Shown one piece after another: positions 1 to 5,037 of a stretch of 7,687 nucleotides of DNA. The notes beneath the pieces were generated by a model. It did no database searches, was not told where the DNA came from, and saw only the letters and a list, made by a program, of their open reading frames with translations. The translations under genes and the position numbers were made by a program. Position 1 is the first letter of the stretch. Each line of letters opens with the position of its first letter. The stretch covers positions 1 through 7,687 of the forward strand of contig CAKOOW010000048.1 of assembly GCA_934098445.1 (NCBI GenBank), in the 5' to 3' direction. Source of the DNA: an uncultured Bacilli bacterium (GTDB taxonomy: Bacteria; Bacillota_I; Bacilli_A; RF39; UBA660).

Positions 1-722
1 TAGAAAGTGTTATGTGTACCGAGGATGATTGTATTGTTGAGATTGGACCAGGACATGGGGCTTTAACTAAATACTTAGTTAAATATAATTGTCCAGTAAT
101 TGCCTTTGAAATTGATAAGGAAGTAAAACCGGTTTTAGATAAGATAAATGCTGATAATTTAAAAGTTGTTTATGAAGATTTTATGAAAGTAAATGTTAAA
201 GAATACTTGCCTAGTAGTTATAAAAATCTTTATATAATTGCCAATATTCCTTATTATATAACGACACCAATATTAGAAAAGATTATTGCTGAAAATTTGA
301 ATGAAAAGTCTTGTACTTTAATGGTTCAAAAAGAAGTTGCTGATCGTTTTAGTGCCAAACCTGGTAGTAAAGATTATGGCTCAATTAGTGTTTATTTGGA
401 TTATTATTATCAAGTGAAAAAGCTGTTTGAAGTACCAAGAAAAGCCTTTTATCCAGTTCCTAATGTCGATAGTGCCATTATAAAGTTGGATAGAAAAGAT
501 AAAAGAGCTTTAGCAGATGAAGATAAGTTTTTTAAGTTTGTCAAAAGTGCTTTTCAATTTAAAAGAAAAAATCTTCGTAATAATTTAAAGAACTATGACT
601 TAGAAAAAATTAATAGTATTTTAGTTAAATATAATCATAATCTTCAAAACAGAGCAGAGGAGATTAGTTTAAAAGAATTTTTAGATATTTATGCGGCTTT
701 GTTTTCTAATGAAGTCCAGTAA
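1..722 (+). CDS. rsmA: 16S rRNA (adenine1518-N6/adenine1519-N6)-dimethyltransferase RsmA/KsgA, 5'-truncated by window edge
   Basis: This enzyme transfers methyl groups from S-adenosylmethionine to two adjacent adenines in the 3' terminal hairpin of 16S rRNA during small-subunit assembly. The frame is open from base 3 with no stop. The ATG at 12 lies inside the conserved domain, so about 50 N-terminal residues lie outside the window. Visible motifs in order are the SAM-binding VEIGPGHGALT, the acidic FEID that ends strand 2, the catalytic motif NIPYY (NLPYY in many homologues), QKEVADRF, YGSISV, and the C-terminal FYPVPNVDSAIIKL with the basic FQFKRKNLRNNL. All are typical of KsgA/RsmA. In B. 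subtilis rsmA lies directly upstream of yabG; here an HD-like gene separates them. No hairpin terminator is visible after its stop. Family assignment is secure; the true start is not visible. Confidence 0.96.
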   Translation, partial: ESVMCTEDDCIVEIGPGHGALTKYLVKYNCPVIAFEIDKEVKPVLDKINADNLKVVYEDFMKVNVKEYLPSSYKNLYIIANIPYYITTPILEKIIAENLNEKSCTLMVQKEVADRFSAKPGSKDYGSISVYLDYYYQVKKLFEVPRKAFYPVPNVDSAIIKLDRKDKRALADEDKFFKFVKSAFQFKRKNLRNNLKNYDLEKINSILVKYNHNLQNRAEEISLKEFLDIYAALFSNEVQ

Positions 723-749
723 AATTGGTTAATAATGTAAAAGTCGTTA

Positions 750-780
750 GAAAAAGTGTAACTGTTGTGAAAAAGTACAA
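750..780 (+). repeat. Two imperfect direct repeats upstream of the HD-like gene promoter
   Basis: GAAAAAGTGTAA at 750-761 and GAAAAAGTACAA at 769-780 share 10 of 12 bases and start 19 bases apart, roughly two helical turns. They end about 20 bases before the extended -10 element of the next gene. They could be a regulator-binding pair, or chance in AT-rich DNA. Confidence 0.3.
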
Positions 781-799
781 TGATTAAATTTTAAATTCG

Positions 800-808
800 T
801 GGTATAAT
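800..808 (+). promoter_or_regulatory. Extended -10 sigma-A-type promoter for the HD-like gene
   Basis: TGGTATAAT carries a perfect TATAAT hexamer at 803-808 with the extended TGn element at 800-802. No good -35 hexamer lies 16-18 bases upstream (TGATTA at 781-786 is weak), which is the usual pattern for extended -10 promoters. Transcription would start near 815, leaving a very short leader that begins at or just inside the ribosome binding site. Confidence 0.65.
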
Positions 809-830
809 CTTTTTGAAAGGAGATATTTTT

Positions 831-1460
831 ATGAACGAAAATATTATAAAAACTTATTTTGAAGTTATTAAATTAAAGAATGCTATCAGAACTGGTTGGT
901 TAGAAGTTGGCATATCAGCTGATAGAATTGAATCTGTTGCTGAACATGTATTCGGTACACAATTTTTAGCTATGATGATGAATAGTGAATTTAAACTTGA
1001 CTTAGATATGCAAAAAGTTTATGAAATGATTATGATTAGAGAAGTTTCTAAGATTAATTTAAATAGTGAATACACAACTAATTCAAAATATGATGTTGAT
1101 GAGGCTGCTCTTAAGGCTAAGAAAACTGTAATTGATGTTACTAGTAAATTAGCTTGTAGCAATCATATTGCATCTTTAATGGAAGAAGCTCAAAAACTAG
1201 AAACAAAGGAATCCAAGTTTGTGTTTAATGTTTCAAAATTAGAATCAGACTTACAAGCTAAATACTATGATTTAAATGGACAATTTGATTTAGAAAGAGC
1301 TTTAGCAGATGTTAGAAATTACGGTTCAAGTTTAGCTGAAGAAATTTTACCAAAAGTTAAAAATGCTAGTGATGGTTGGTTAAACTATGATAGAAGATAC
1401 TATGCTGAAGATGAAACATTCTTAAATTTATCTAATGATATTGAGCAATATCATAGATAA
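831..1460 (+). CDS. Degenerate HD_3-family (YfbR-like) protein, probable pseudoenzyme
   Basis: This 209-residue protein resembles HD_3/YfbR-type metal-dependent phosphohydrolases (5'-nucleotidase-like). The N-terminal family signature is intact: RTGW at 20-23, then RIESVAEH with the first metal-ligand histidine at H39. The adjacent HD dyad, normally in a HDLGE-like context, is R70-E71 here (IREVSKI). The last ligand Asp, normally in a DKLE context, is S135 (NVSKLES). Three of four ligands are therefore replaced while the flanking fold is retained, including the C-terminal DETFLNLSNDI segment. ATG 831 is chosen over the in-frame TTG at 813 because GAAAGGAG (815-822) lies 8 bases before it. The gene is a single-gene unit with its own promoter and terminator. 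Codon use avoids GGG, unlike yabG next door, which suggests solid expression (inference). A non-hydrolytic binding or structural role is possible; the substrate is unknown. Confidence 0.7.
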   Translation: MNENIIKTYFEVIKLKNAIRTGWLEVGISADRIESVAEHVFGTQFLAMMMNSEFKLDLDMQKVYEMIMIREVSKINLNSEYTTNSKYDVDEAALKAKKTVIDVTSKLACSNHIASLMEEAQKLETKESKFVFNVSKLESDLQAKYYDLNGQFDLERALADVRNYGSSLAEEILPKVKNASDGWLNYDRRYYAEDETFLNLSNDIEQYHR

Positions 1461-1477
1461 TCTATTATTGCTGCTAT

Positions 1478-1505
1478 AAAGAGTTACGATTGTAGTTCTT
1501 TTTTT
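1478..1505 (+). terminator. Rho-independent terminator after the HD-like gene
   Basis: AAAGAGTTAC (1478-1487) pairs with GTAGTTCTTT (1492-1501) over 10 bp with two G-U pairs and a 4-base loop, followed by a T run to 1505. It lies 18 bases past the stop codon and separates this gene from yabG. Confidence 0.8.
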
Positions 1506-1529
1506 GTTTCTTAAATAATATTATTTATT

Positions 1530-1535
1530 GGTGAT
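1530..1535 (+). promoter_or_regulatory. Unusual ribosome binding site that decides the yabG start
   Basis: GGTGAT is complementary to the 5' part of the anti-Shine-Dalgarno stretch rather than its GGAGG core. It sits 4 bases before the GTG at 1540 and overlaps the in-frame TTG 1528 and GTG 1531, which argues against those as starts. The same GGTGAT precedes yabP. Confidence 0.5.
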
Positions 1536-1539
1536 ATTC

Positions 1540-2319
1540 GTGATAAAAAAAGGAGACTATATTACACGTAAGAGCTATGGAAATGATACTGTATTTCTGG
1601 TTTTAAATGTTAGAGGGGATACGGTTTATTTAAAAGGGGTTTATGCTAGGCTTTATGCGGATAGTCCGATAGATGATTGCGTTAACGTTGATAAAAGCGT
1701 GATTGAAGATGATTTTAGACCGGTTAATTTTATTGAGGAAGTAAAAAGTGAGGATAGAAGTAATTTCTTTTATTTACCAGCCCGTATTTTACATTTAGAT
1801 GGTGATAGTGAATACTTAAAACGTTGTATGGATTATTATAAGCAAAATAAGGTTTTTGCTATTGGAAGGAAAATTGATGAAGATACGGTAAGTGATGATA
1901 TTATTTCTTATTTAAAAGATGCGAAGCCCGATATTGTAATTATTACTGGGCATGATGCATATATGAAAAAGAAAGGGGATAAAAAAGACTTAAGAAATTA
2001 TAAGAATTCTTTAAATTTTGTTAAAGCTGTCAAGAATGCTAGGAAGTATGAGAGCTCTCATGAAAAATTAATTATTATAGCTGGGGCTTGTCAAAGTAAT
2101 TATGAAGAACTTATAAAAGCTGGGGCGAATTTTGCTAGTAGTCCTAAAAGAGTTAATATTCATGCTTTAGATCCGGCGATTATTGCTTGTAATGTGGCTT
2201 TAACTGAGAAAAGTAAAGAAATTAACCTGATCGAACTTTTAGAGAAAACAAAGAATGGAGAGATGGGAATGGGCGGCATAATTTGCAATGGTATGATGTA
2301 TGTGGGGTATCCAAGATGA
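1540..2319 (+). CDS. yabG: Sporulation-specific cysteine protease YabG
   Basis: YabG is a protease made during sporulation that trims spore coat and cortex-associated proteins. Family features run the full length: an N-terminal small-barrel-like start (GDYITRKSY...ARLYADSP), then FYLPARILHLDGD, the block PDIVIITGHDAY with H138, IIIAGACQSNYEELIKAGANFASSP with C184, and RVNIHALDP. H138 and C184 sit in the two most conserved blocks and are the likely catalytic pair (inference from conservation). The protein has 259 residues against about 290 in B. subtilis; the missing part is mostly the linker after the N-terminal domain. The GTG start at 1540 is preferred because the resulting MIKKGDYITRKSY matches the family N-terminus and follows GGTGAT. 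The stop overlaps the veg start by ATGA. No convincing promoter was found in the short gap upstream. Confidence 0.95.
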   Translation: MIKKGDYITRKSYGNDTVFLVLNVRGDTVYLKGVYARLYADSPIDDCVNVDKSVIEDDFRPVNFIEEVKSEDRSNFFYLPARILHLDGDSEYLKRCMDYYKQNKVFAIGRKIDEDTVSDDIISYLKDAKPDIVIITGHDAYMKKKGDKKDLRNYKNSLNFVKAVKNARKYESSHEKLIIIAGACQSNYEELIKAGANFASSPKRVNIHALDPAIIACNVALTEKSKEINLIELLEKTKNGEMGMGGIICNGMMYVGYPR

Positions 2320-2528
2320 ATGTAAGTGATATTCGTGATGAAATAAAATCGCTAGTAAATAAAGAGATTATGTTAAAAGTAAGTGGTAGCAGGGCTAAAA
2401 CAATGATGATGAAGGGTATTGTTAATGAAGTATATCCTAATATTTTTACCGTTTTAGTTGATGGCGTTAATAAAAGTTTTACTTATGCTGACGTTGCTAT
2501 TGGGGATGTATGTATTTATCATATGTAA
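2316..2528 (+). CDS. veg: Veg family protein
   Basis: This 70-residue Veg (DUF1021) protein is slightly shorter than the roughly 86 residues in B. subtilis. Veg is a small soluble protein linked in B. subtilis to biofilm matrix gene expression; its molecular role is unsettled. Family pattern: MNVSDIRDEIKSLVNKEI, then VSGSRAKTMMMKGIVNEVYP and NIFTVLVDGVNKSFTYADVAIGDV, matching the small beta-rich fold with its conserved F-x-V and SYAD-like segments. The ATG at 2316 is preferred over the upstream ATG at 2283 because it overlaps the yabG stop as ATGA, follows GGGG at 2303-2306, and gives the expected family N-terminus. In B. subtilis veg has its own very strong promoter. None is visible here, so expression appears coupled to yabG. 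No terminator follows before the spoVG promoter. Confidence 0.9.
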   Translation: MNVSDIRDEIKSLVNKEIMLKVSGSRAKTMMMKGIVNEVYPNIFTVLVDGVNKSFTYADVAIGDVCIYHM

Positions 2529-2555
2529 AGTTGGTGTCGAGAAAAAATTGTATAC

Positions 2556-2584
2556 TTGATTTTTGGTAATACTTGGTTTAAAAT
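2556..2584 (+). promoter_or_regulatory. Sigma-A-type promoter for spoVG
   Basis: TTGATT (2556-2561) and TAAAAT (2579-2584) are separated by 17 bases, a good sigma-A arrangement giving a leader of about 30 bases before the spoVG ATG. A second, weaker pair, TTGGTT (2573-2578) and TGTAAT (2595-2600) with a 16-base spacer, overlaps it. No clear sigma-H element like that of B. subtilis spoVG was recognised. Confidence 0.6.
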
Positions 2585-2622
2585 GAAATTATGTTGTAAT
2601 AGACAATAGAAGGAGAATTTAT

Positions 2623-2880
2623 ATGCAAGTTACATCAGTTACAGTTCGTAAAATCGAAAAAGAAGGTTCAAGAATGAGAGGAATAGCATCAATTCTTTTA
2701 GATGACTCATTCGCAGTACACGACATTAGAATTATTGAAGGAGACAATGGCTTATTTATTGCGATGCCAAGTAGAAAAACTGCTACTGGTGGATACAGAG
2801 ATATAGCTCATCCTATTAATCCTGATGCAAGAAAACAATTAGAAGATGCTATTATTGCTGAATATAAAAAGGCTGAATAG
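2623..2880 (+). CDS. spoVG: Septation/regulatory RNA- and DNA-binding protein SpoVG
   Basis: SpoVG is a small dimeric nucleic-acid-binding regulator. In Bacillus it affects asymmetric septation and cortex formation, and in other Gram-positives it controls many genes post-transcriptionally. The 85 residues cover the conserved domain: MQVTSVTVRKIEKEG, RMRGIASILLDDSFAVHDIR, EGDNGLFIAMPSRK, then YRDIAHPINPDARKQLEDAI. The acidic C-terminal tail of B. subtilis SpoVG is absent; the protein ends at the helix. The start is firm, with AGAAGGAGAA (2608-2617) just upstream of ATG 2623. It is a single-gene unit with its own promoter and terminator. Relative to B. subtilis the genes between veg and spoVG (sspF, ispE, purR, ridA) are missing here, as are those that follow spoVG (glmU, prs and others). 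Confidence 0.97.
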   Translation: MQVTSVTVRKIEKEGSRMRGIASILLDDSFAVHDIRIIEGDNGLFIAMPSRKTATGGYRDIAHPINPDARKQLEDAIIAEYKKAE

Positions 2881-2889
2881 TTAATGTTT

Positions 2890-2918
2890 ACTACTTAGGT
2901 TATCTAGGTAGTTTTTTT
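2890..2918 (+). terminator. Rho-independent terminator after spoVG
   Basis: ACTACTTAG (2890-2898) pairs with CTAGGTAGT (2904-2912), 9 bp with one G-U, a 5-base loop, and seven T's at 2912-2918. It begins 9 bases past the spoVG stop. Confidence 0.9.
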
Positions 2919-2948
2919 ATGGAAAAATTTTAAGAAAAGACTTGTAAT

Positions 2949-3075
2949 TATTCTTAAGATTGGGTAATCTATATATCTATAAGAATAGTATCATCTAGGA
3001 AATTTTTCATTATTATATATGGGACTTATTTATTCTTAGAAAAGAATATTTATAGACAAAAGTTTCTAAAGAATA
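2949..3075 (+). repeat. Cluster of TATTCTT/AAGAATA 7-mers in the spoVG-yabP gap
   Basis: This part of the 236-base gap has no gene but carries five copies of one 7-mer: TATTCTTA 2949-2956, TAAGAATA 2980-2987, TATTCTTA 3031-3038, AAGAATA 3042-3048 and AAGAATA 3069-3075. The first pair brackets an inner hairpin AGATT-GGGT-AATCT (2957-2970). The third and fourth form a perfect 7-bp hairpin with loop AGAA. The last copy touches the candidate sigma-E -35 element. This could be an operator array or a folded RNA; neither is proven. Confidence 0.45.
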
Positions 3076-3102
3076 ATATTTTAAATCATAATGACATATA
3101 AT
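3074..3102 (+). promoter_or_regulatory. Candidate sigma-E (mother-cell) promoter for yabP-yabQ
   Basis: TAATATT (3074-3080) fits the B. subtilis sigma-E -35 consensus at every position. After a 14-base spacer comes CATATAAT (3095-3102), one base from the CATACAAT-like -10. It sits 14 bases before the yabP ATG. B. subtilis yabP and yabQ are sigma-E-dependent, which supports this. The -10 also contains TATAAT, but there is no sigma-A -35 at the right distance. Confidence 0.55.
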
Positions 3103-3116
3103 CTAGTGGTGATAAT

Positions 3117-3404
3117 ATGGATAATAGATTAGATAGTGTAACTTTAATTAGTGAGATTAAACTTAATGATAGAAAGAAAATTAGTTTATCTGGTTTAAAA
3201 AAATTAGTTAGTTTTGATCCTGAAGAATTTGTTATGGAGACTAATTTAGGTCCTTTGGTCTTAAAGGGAAATAATCTAGAGATAGTTAAATTAGATATTA
3301 TTGATGGTAATTTACAAATTAAGGGAAAAATTAATTCTTTGGTTTATTTAGATGGAAAGGATAGTAAGAAAGATAATGGTATTCTTGCTAAGCTATTCAA
3401 GTGA
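3117..3404 (+). CDS. yabP: Sporulation protein YabP
   Basis: YabP is a small mother-cell sporulation protein of the YabP/YqfC family, made under sigma-E in B. subtilis; its biochemical role is not established. The 95 residues (about 100 in B. subtilis) show the family pattern: a start with KLNDRKKISLSGLKKLVSFD, then EEFVMETNLGPLVLKGNNL, a hydrophobic beta-rich middle, GNLQIKGKINSLVYLDG, and the C-terminal GILAKLFK, which is typical of the family. It looks soluble and beta-rich with no membrane segment or signal peptide. ATG 3117 is preceded by GTGGTGATA (3106-3114), the same type of ribosome binding site as yabG. Its stop overlaps the yabQ start by GTGA, so the two are translationally coupled, as expected for partners in spore assembly. 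A candidate sigma-E promoter lies just upstream. Confidence 0.93.
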   Translation: MDNRLDSVTLISEIKLNDRKKISLSGLKKLVSFDPEEFVMETNLGPLVLKGNNLEIVKLDIIDGNLQIKGKINSLVYLDGKDSKKDNGILAKLFK

Positions 3405-3661
3405 GTATTAAGTTACAGCTGATATGTTTTACCCTTTCCTTTATTTATGGAGTATTTTTATATTGGTTATATTTTGTTAATAGAAAGTTTATTTTGAAAA
3501 GTAATTGGGTAGGTAAGATTATTATCTATATTTTATTAAGCTATTTAAGTGTTATTGGTTATATAGACTTATTTTATTTTCTTAATAAAGGGATATTTCA
3601 TATATATTTTCTAGTTGTTTTAGGACTTGGGGTTCTAGTGGGAAAAAAATTAATCAGATGA
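3401..3661 (+). CDS. yabQ: Sporulation protein YabQ, short form
   Basis: YabQ is a mother-cell membrane protein needed for spore cortex formation in B. subtilis. These 86 residues contain three predicted membrane segments: about 5-25 (LQLICFTLSFIYGVFLYWLYF), 37-61 and 66-83. A basic NRKFILKSN loop lies between the first two. The segment FLNKGIFHIYFLVVLGLGV resembles the conserved YabQ stretch with an N-x-G-x-x-R-x-Y core, with H where R is usual. The B. subtilis protein is about 210 residues, so the long C-terminal part is absent. The frame ends cleanly and a terminator follows, so this looks like a naturally short version. The GTG start at 3401 overlaps the yabP stop. The identity rests on the membrane pattern and the yabP-yabQ-divIC order more than on residue identity. 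Confidence 0.8.
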   Translation: MSIKLQLICFTLSFIYGVFLYWLYFVNRKFILKSNWVGKIIIYILLSYLSVIGYIDLFYFLNKGIFHIYFLVVLGLGVLVGKKLIR

Positions 3662-3690
3662 AAATAATTAAAAGATAATTTGAATGGTTT

Positions 3691-3712
3691 AGATAGGTAA
3701 CTCTATCTTTTT
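3691..3712 (+). terminator. Weak rho-independent terminator after yabQ
   Basis: AGATAG (3691-3696) pairs with CTATCT (3703-3708), possibly extended by one G-T pair, followed by TTTT and a further T run after a C. The stem is short and AT-rich, so termination may be partial, allowing some read-through into divIC. Confidence 0.55.
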
Positions 3713-3810
3713 CTTTTGAAGAAAATGTAAAATTTAGGATAATTGTAGTATCTTTGTAGCTAAAAGTTTTAATTAATGATAAAATTTAGGTGATAAGGTG
3801 TGTTGGTAGA

Positions 3811-4119
3811 ATGAAAAAGAAGAAAAAGACCTTAAATATTAAGAATTTACAAAGAAAAGGAATTTTACTCTTTTTAATAGGAATGGTGATTGTTGTTTTT
3901 AGTGGGTTAGCTAGAGACTGGGTTGCTATTGGCAATAATATTATTCAAAAGAAGAAATTAGAAAAAGAATATCAAGAACTTCAAGATAAACAGGAAGTTT
4001 TAGAGCAAGAAGTAGTAAAGCTTCAAGACCCAGAATATGTTTTAAGATATGCTAGGGAAAAGTATGGCTATAGTAAAGATGGTGAGTTAATCATTAGAAT
4101 TAATGAAAAAAATAAATAA
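3811..4119 (+). CDS. divIC: Cell-division protein DivIC (FtsB-like septum initiator)
   Basis: DivIC is a bitopic membrane protein of the division machine that pairs with FtsL and DivIB at the septum. These 102 residues show the usual order. A short, very basic cytoplasmic tail (MKKKKK) is followed by one membrane helix at about 17-34 (GILLFLIGMVIVVFSGLA), an extracytoplasmic coiled coil at about 45-72 rich in K/E/Q with heptad leucines, then the conserved LQDPEYVLRYAREKYGYSKDGE. ATG 3811 is preferred over the in-frame GTG at 3790 because AAGGTG (3795-3800) precedes it. The basic tail also fits the inside-positive rule. It follows yabP-yabQ as in B. subtilis, but the usual downstream S1-domain gene yabR and spoIIE are absent. 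I found no convincing promoter directly upstream; TAAAAT at 3780-3785 lacks a well-spaced -35. Confidence 0.94.
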   Translation: MKKKKKTLNIKNLQRKGILLFLIGMVIVVFSGLARDWVAIGNNIIQKKKLEKEYQELQDKQEVLEQEVVKLQDPEYVLRYAREKYGYSKDGELIIRINEKNK

Positions 4120-4168
4120 TTCATTTTATAAGCAAAGAAACGGTGGCAGAAAATACCAACAAAAACTG

Positions 4169-4198
4169 AAGAAAATACCCAATATTTTCTTTTCTTTT
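4169..4198 (+). terminator. Rho-independent terminator after divIC
   Basis: AAGAAAATA (4169-4177) pairs perfectly with TATTTTCTT (4183-4191) around the loop CCCAA, followed by a T-rich stretch interrupted by one C. An extra copy of AGAAAATACC lies upstream at 4148-4157, so the 3' arm could pair with either copy. Confidence 0.7.
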
Positions 4199-4212
4199 AG
4201 GAAACTTTCTTG

Positions 4213-4218
4213 TATAAT
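4213..4218 (+). promoter_or_regulatory. -10 element, probable promoter of the ecfA1-ecfA2-truA run
   Basis: A perfect TATAAT lies 30 bases before the ecfA1 ATG, giving a leader of roughly 24 bases. The matching -35 region falls in the terminator T-tract (4190-4196) and is poor. A second candidate, TGGTAAAAT at 4229-4237 with TTGTAT at 4210-4215, would start transcription too close to the ATG to leave a ribosome binding site. Confidence 0.45.
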
Positions 4219-4248
4219 AACTAATTAGTGGTAAAATGGAGTGATATA

Positions 4249-5037
4249 ATGGAGTCTATTAAATTAAGTAATATTTCTTTTCAATATAATGACTTTACTG
4301 TATTTGATAGACTTACTATGCAAATTAATAAGGGGATAAACACGGCTATTATCGGGACAAGTGGTTGTGGAAAGTCGACCTTAGCGGGAATTTTAGCAGG
4401 AAATCTAAAGTATGGCGGCAGCATTATAATCAATGGTGTGGAAATTGTTAAAGATAATTTTTATTTATTAAAAAGATATGTTAGTGTTATTACTAATGAT
4501 AGGTATTCAAGTACTAATATGGTAATAGATGAGTTGTTTGATAGTCTTAATGACTTAAATTTGACAGTAGATGAGGAAAAGGCAAGGGTTAATAAGGTTG
4601 TCAAATTTTTTAAGTTGGATAATGTTTTAGAGACTAGGGTGTCAACTTGTACTAAGAGATTTAAGAATTATTTAAAGATTATTAAAGCTTTAATAAGAAA
4701 TAGTGAGTATATAGTATTTGATGATGTTTTTGTTAATATGGAAGAAAATGATATCAAAAGAATAGTTAAGTATTGTAAGAGTAATAATATTACGATTATA
4801 AATATTACGACAGATATGGAAAATCTTTTAGATAGTGATTATTTGATAATTCTATATGATAAAGGAATCGCTATGGAGGGTAAGACTTTAGAGTGTTTAA
4901 AAGAAGAGCAAATTCTGAAAAGATTGGGGTTTAATTTACCTTTTCTAGTTGATTTATCTATTCAATTGGGGTATTATGGATTACTAAGTGAGATTATCAT
5001 TAATGAAAGAAAGATGATAAAGACAATATGGAAATAA
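4249..5037 (+). CDS. ecfA1: Degenerate EcfA1-like ABC ATPase
   Basis: By position upstream of an EcfA2-like gene and truA, and by length (262 residues), this is the EcfA1 ATPase of an energy-coupling-factor vitamin transporter. Walker A is perfect (GTSGCGKST, 36-44), with an aromatic A-loop Y13. The other motifs are altered. The Q-loop Gln is T82 (VITND). The ABC signature aligns to CTKRF (134-138) instead of LSGGQ. Walker B reads IVFDD, so the catalytic Glu is D159. The H-loop His is T188 (TTDM). It may bind ATP, but its part in hydrolysis is doubtful (inference). ATG 4249 is chosen over GTG 4228 because GGAGTGAT (4238-4245) lies just before it. The last 10 bases overlap ecfA2. Assignment as EcfA1 rests on order as much as sequence. 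Confidence 0.75.
   Translation: MESIKLSNISFQYNDFTVFDRLTMQINKGINTAIIGTSGCGKSTLAGILAGNLKYGGSIIINGVEIVKDNFYLLKRYVSVITNDRYSSTNMVIDELFDSLNDLNLTVDEEKARVNKVVKFFKLDNVLETRVSTCTKRFKNYLKIIKALIRNSEYIVFDDVFVNMEENDIKRIVKYCKSNNITIINITTDMENLLDSDYLIILYDKGIAMEGKTLECLKEEQILKRLGFNLPFLVDLSIQLGYYGLLSEIIINERKMIKTIWK

Noticed and set aside
813..830. Upstream TTG start for the HD-like protein
   Set aside because: It overlaps the ribosome binding site GAAAGGAG that serves ATG 831.
1021..1080. Frameshift or sequencing error explaining the lost HD dyad
   Set aside because: The reading frame is continuous and family-like on both sides, and replacements occur at separate sites (70-71 and 135), so a single error cannot explain them.
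1516..1522. TAATATT before yabG as a sigma-E/sigma-K -35 element
   Set aside because: There is no CATA-type -10 at the required distance; the 7-mer is easy to find in such AT-rich DNA. It also reminds that the -35 match before yabP is only supportive together with its -10.
2283..2315. Longer Veg from ATG 2283
   Set aside because: The extra residues are the yabG C-terminal sequence read in another frame; the ATGA overlap at 2316 and family N-terminus favour the shorter form.
2919..3073. Riboswitch or small RNA in the spoVG-yabP gap
   Set aside because: The hairpins are short and AT-rich, with no recognisable riboswitch core, no promoter of its own and no terminator at the 3' side.
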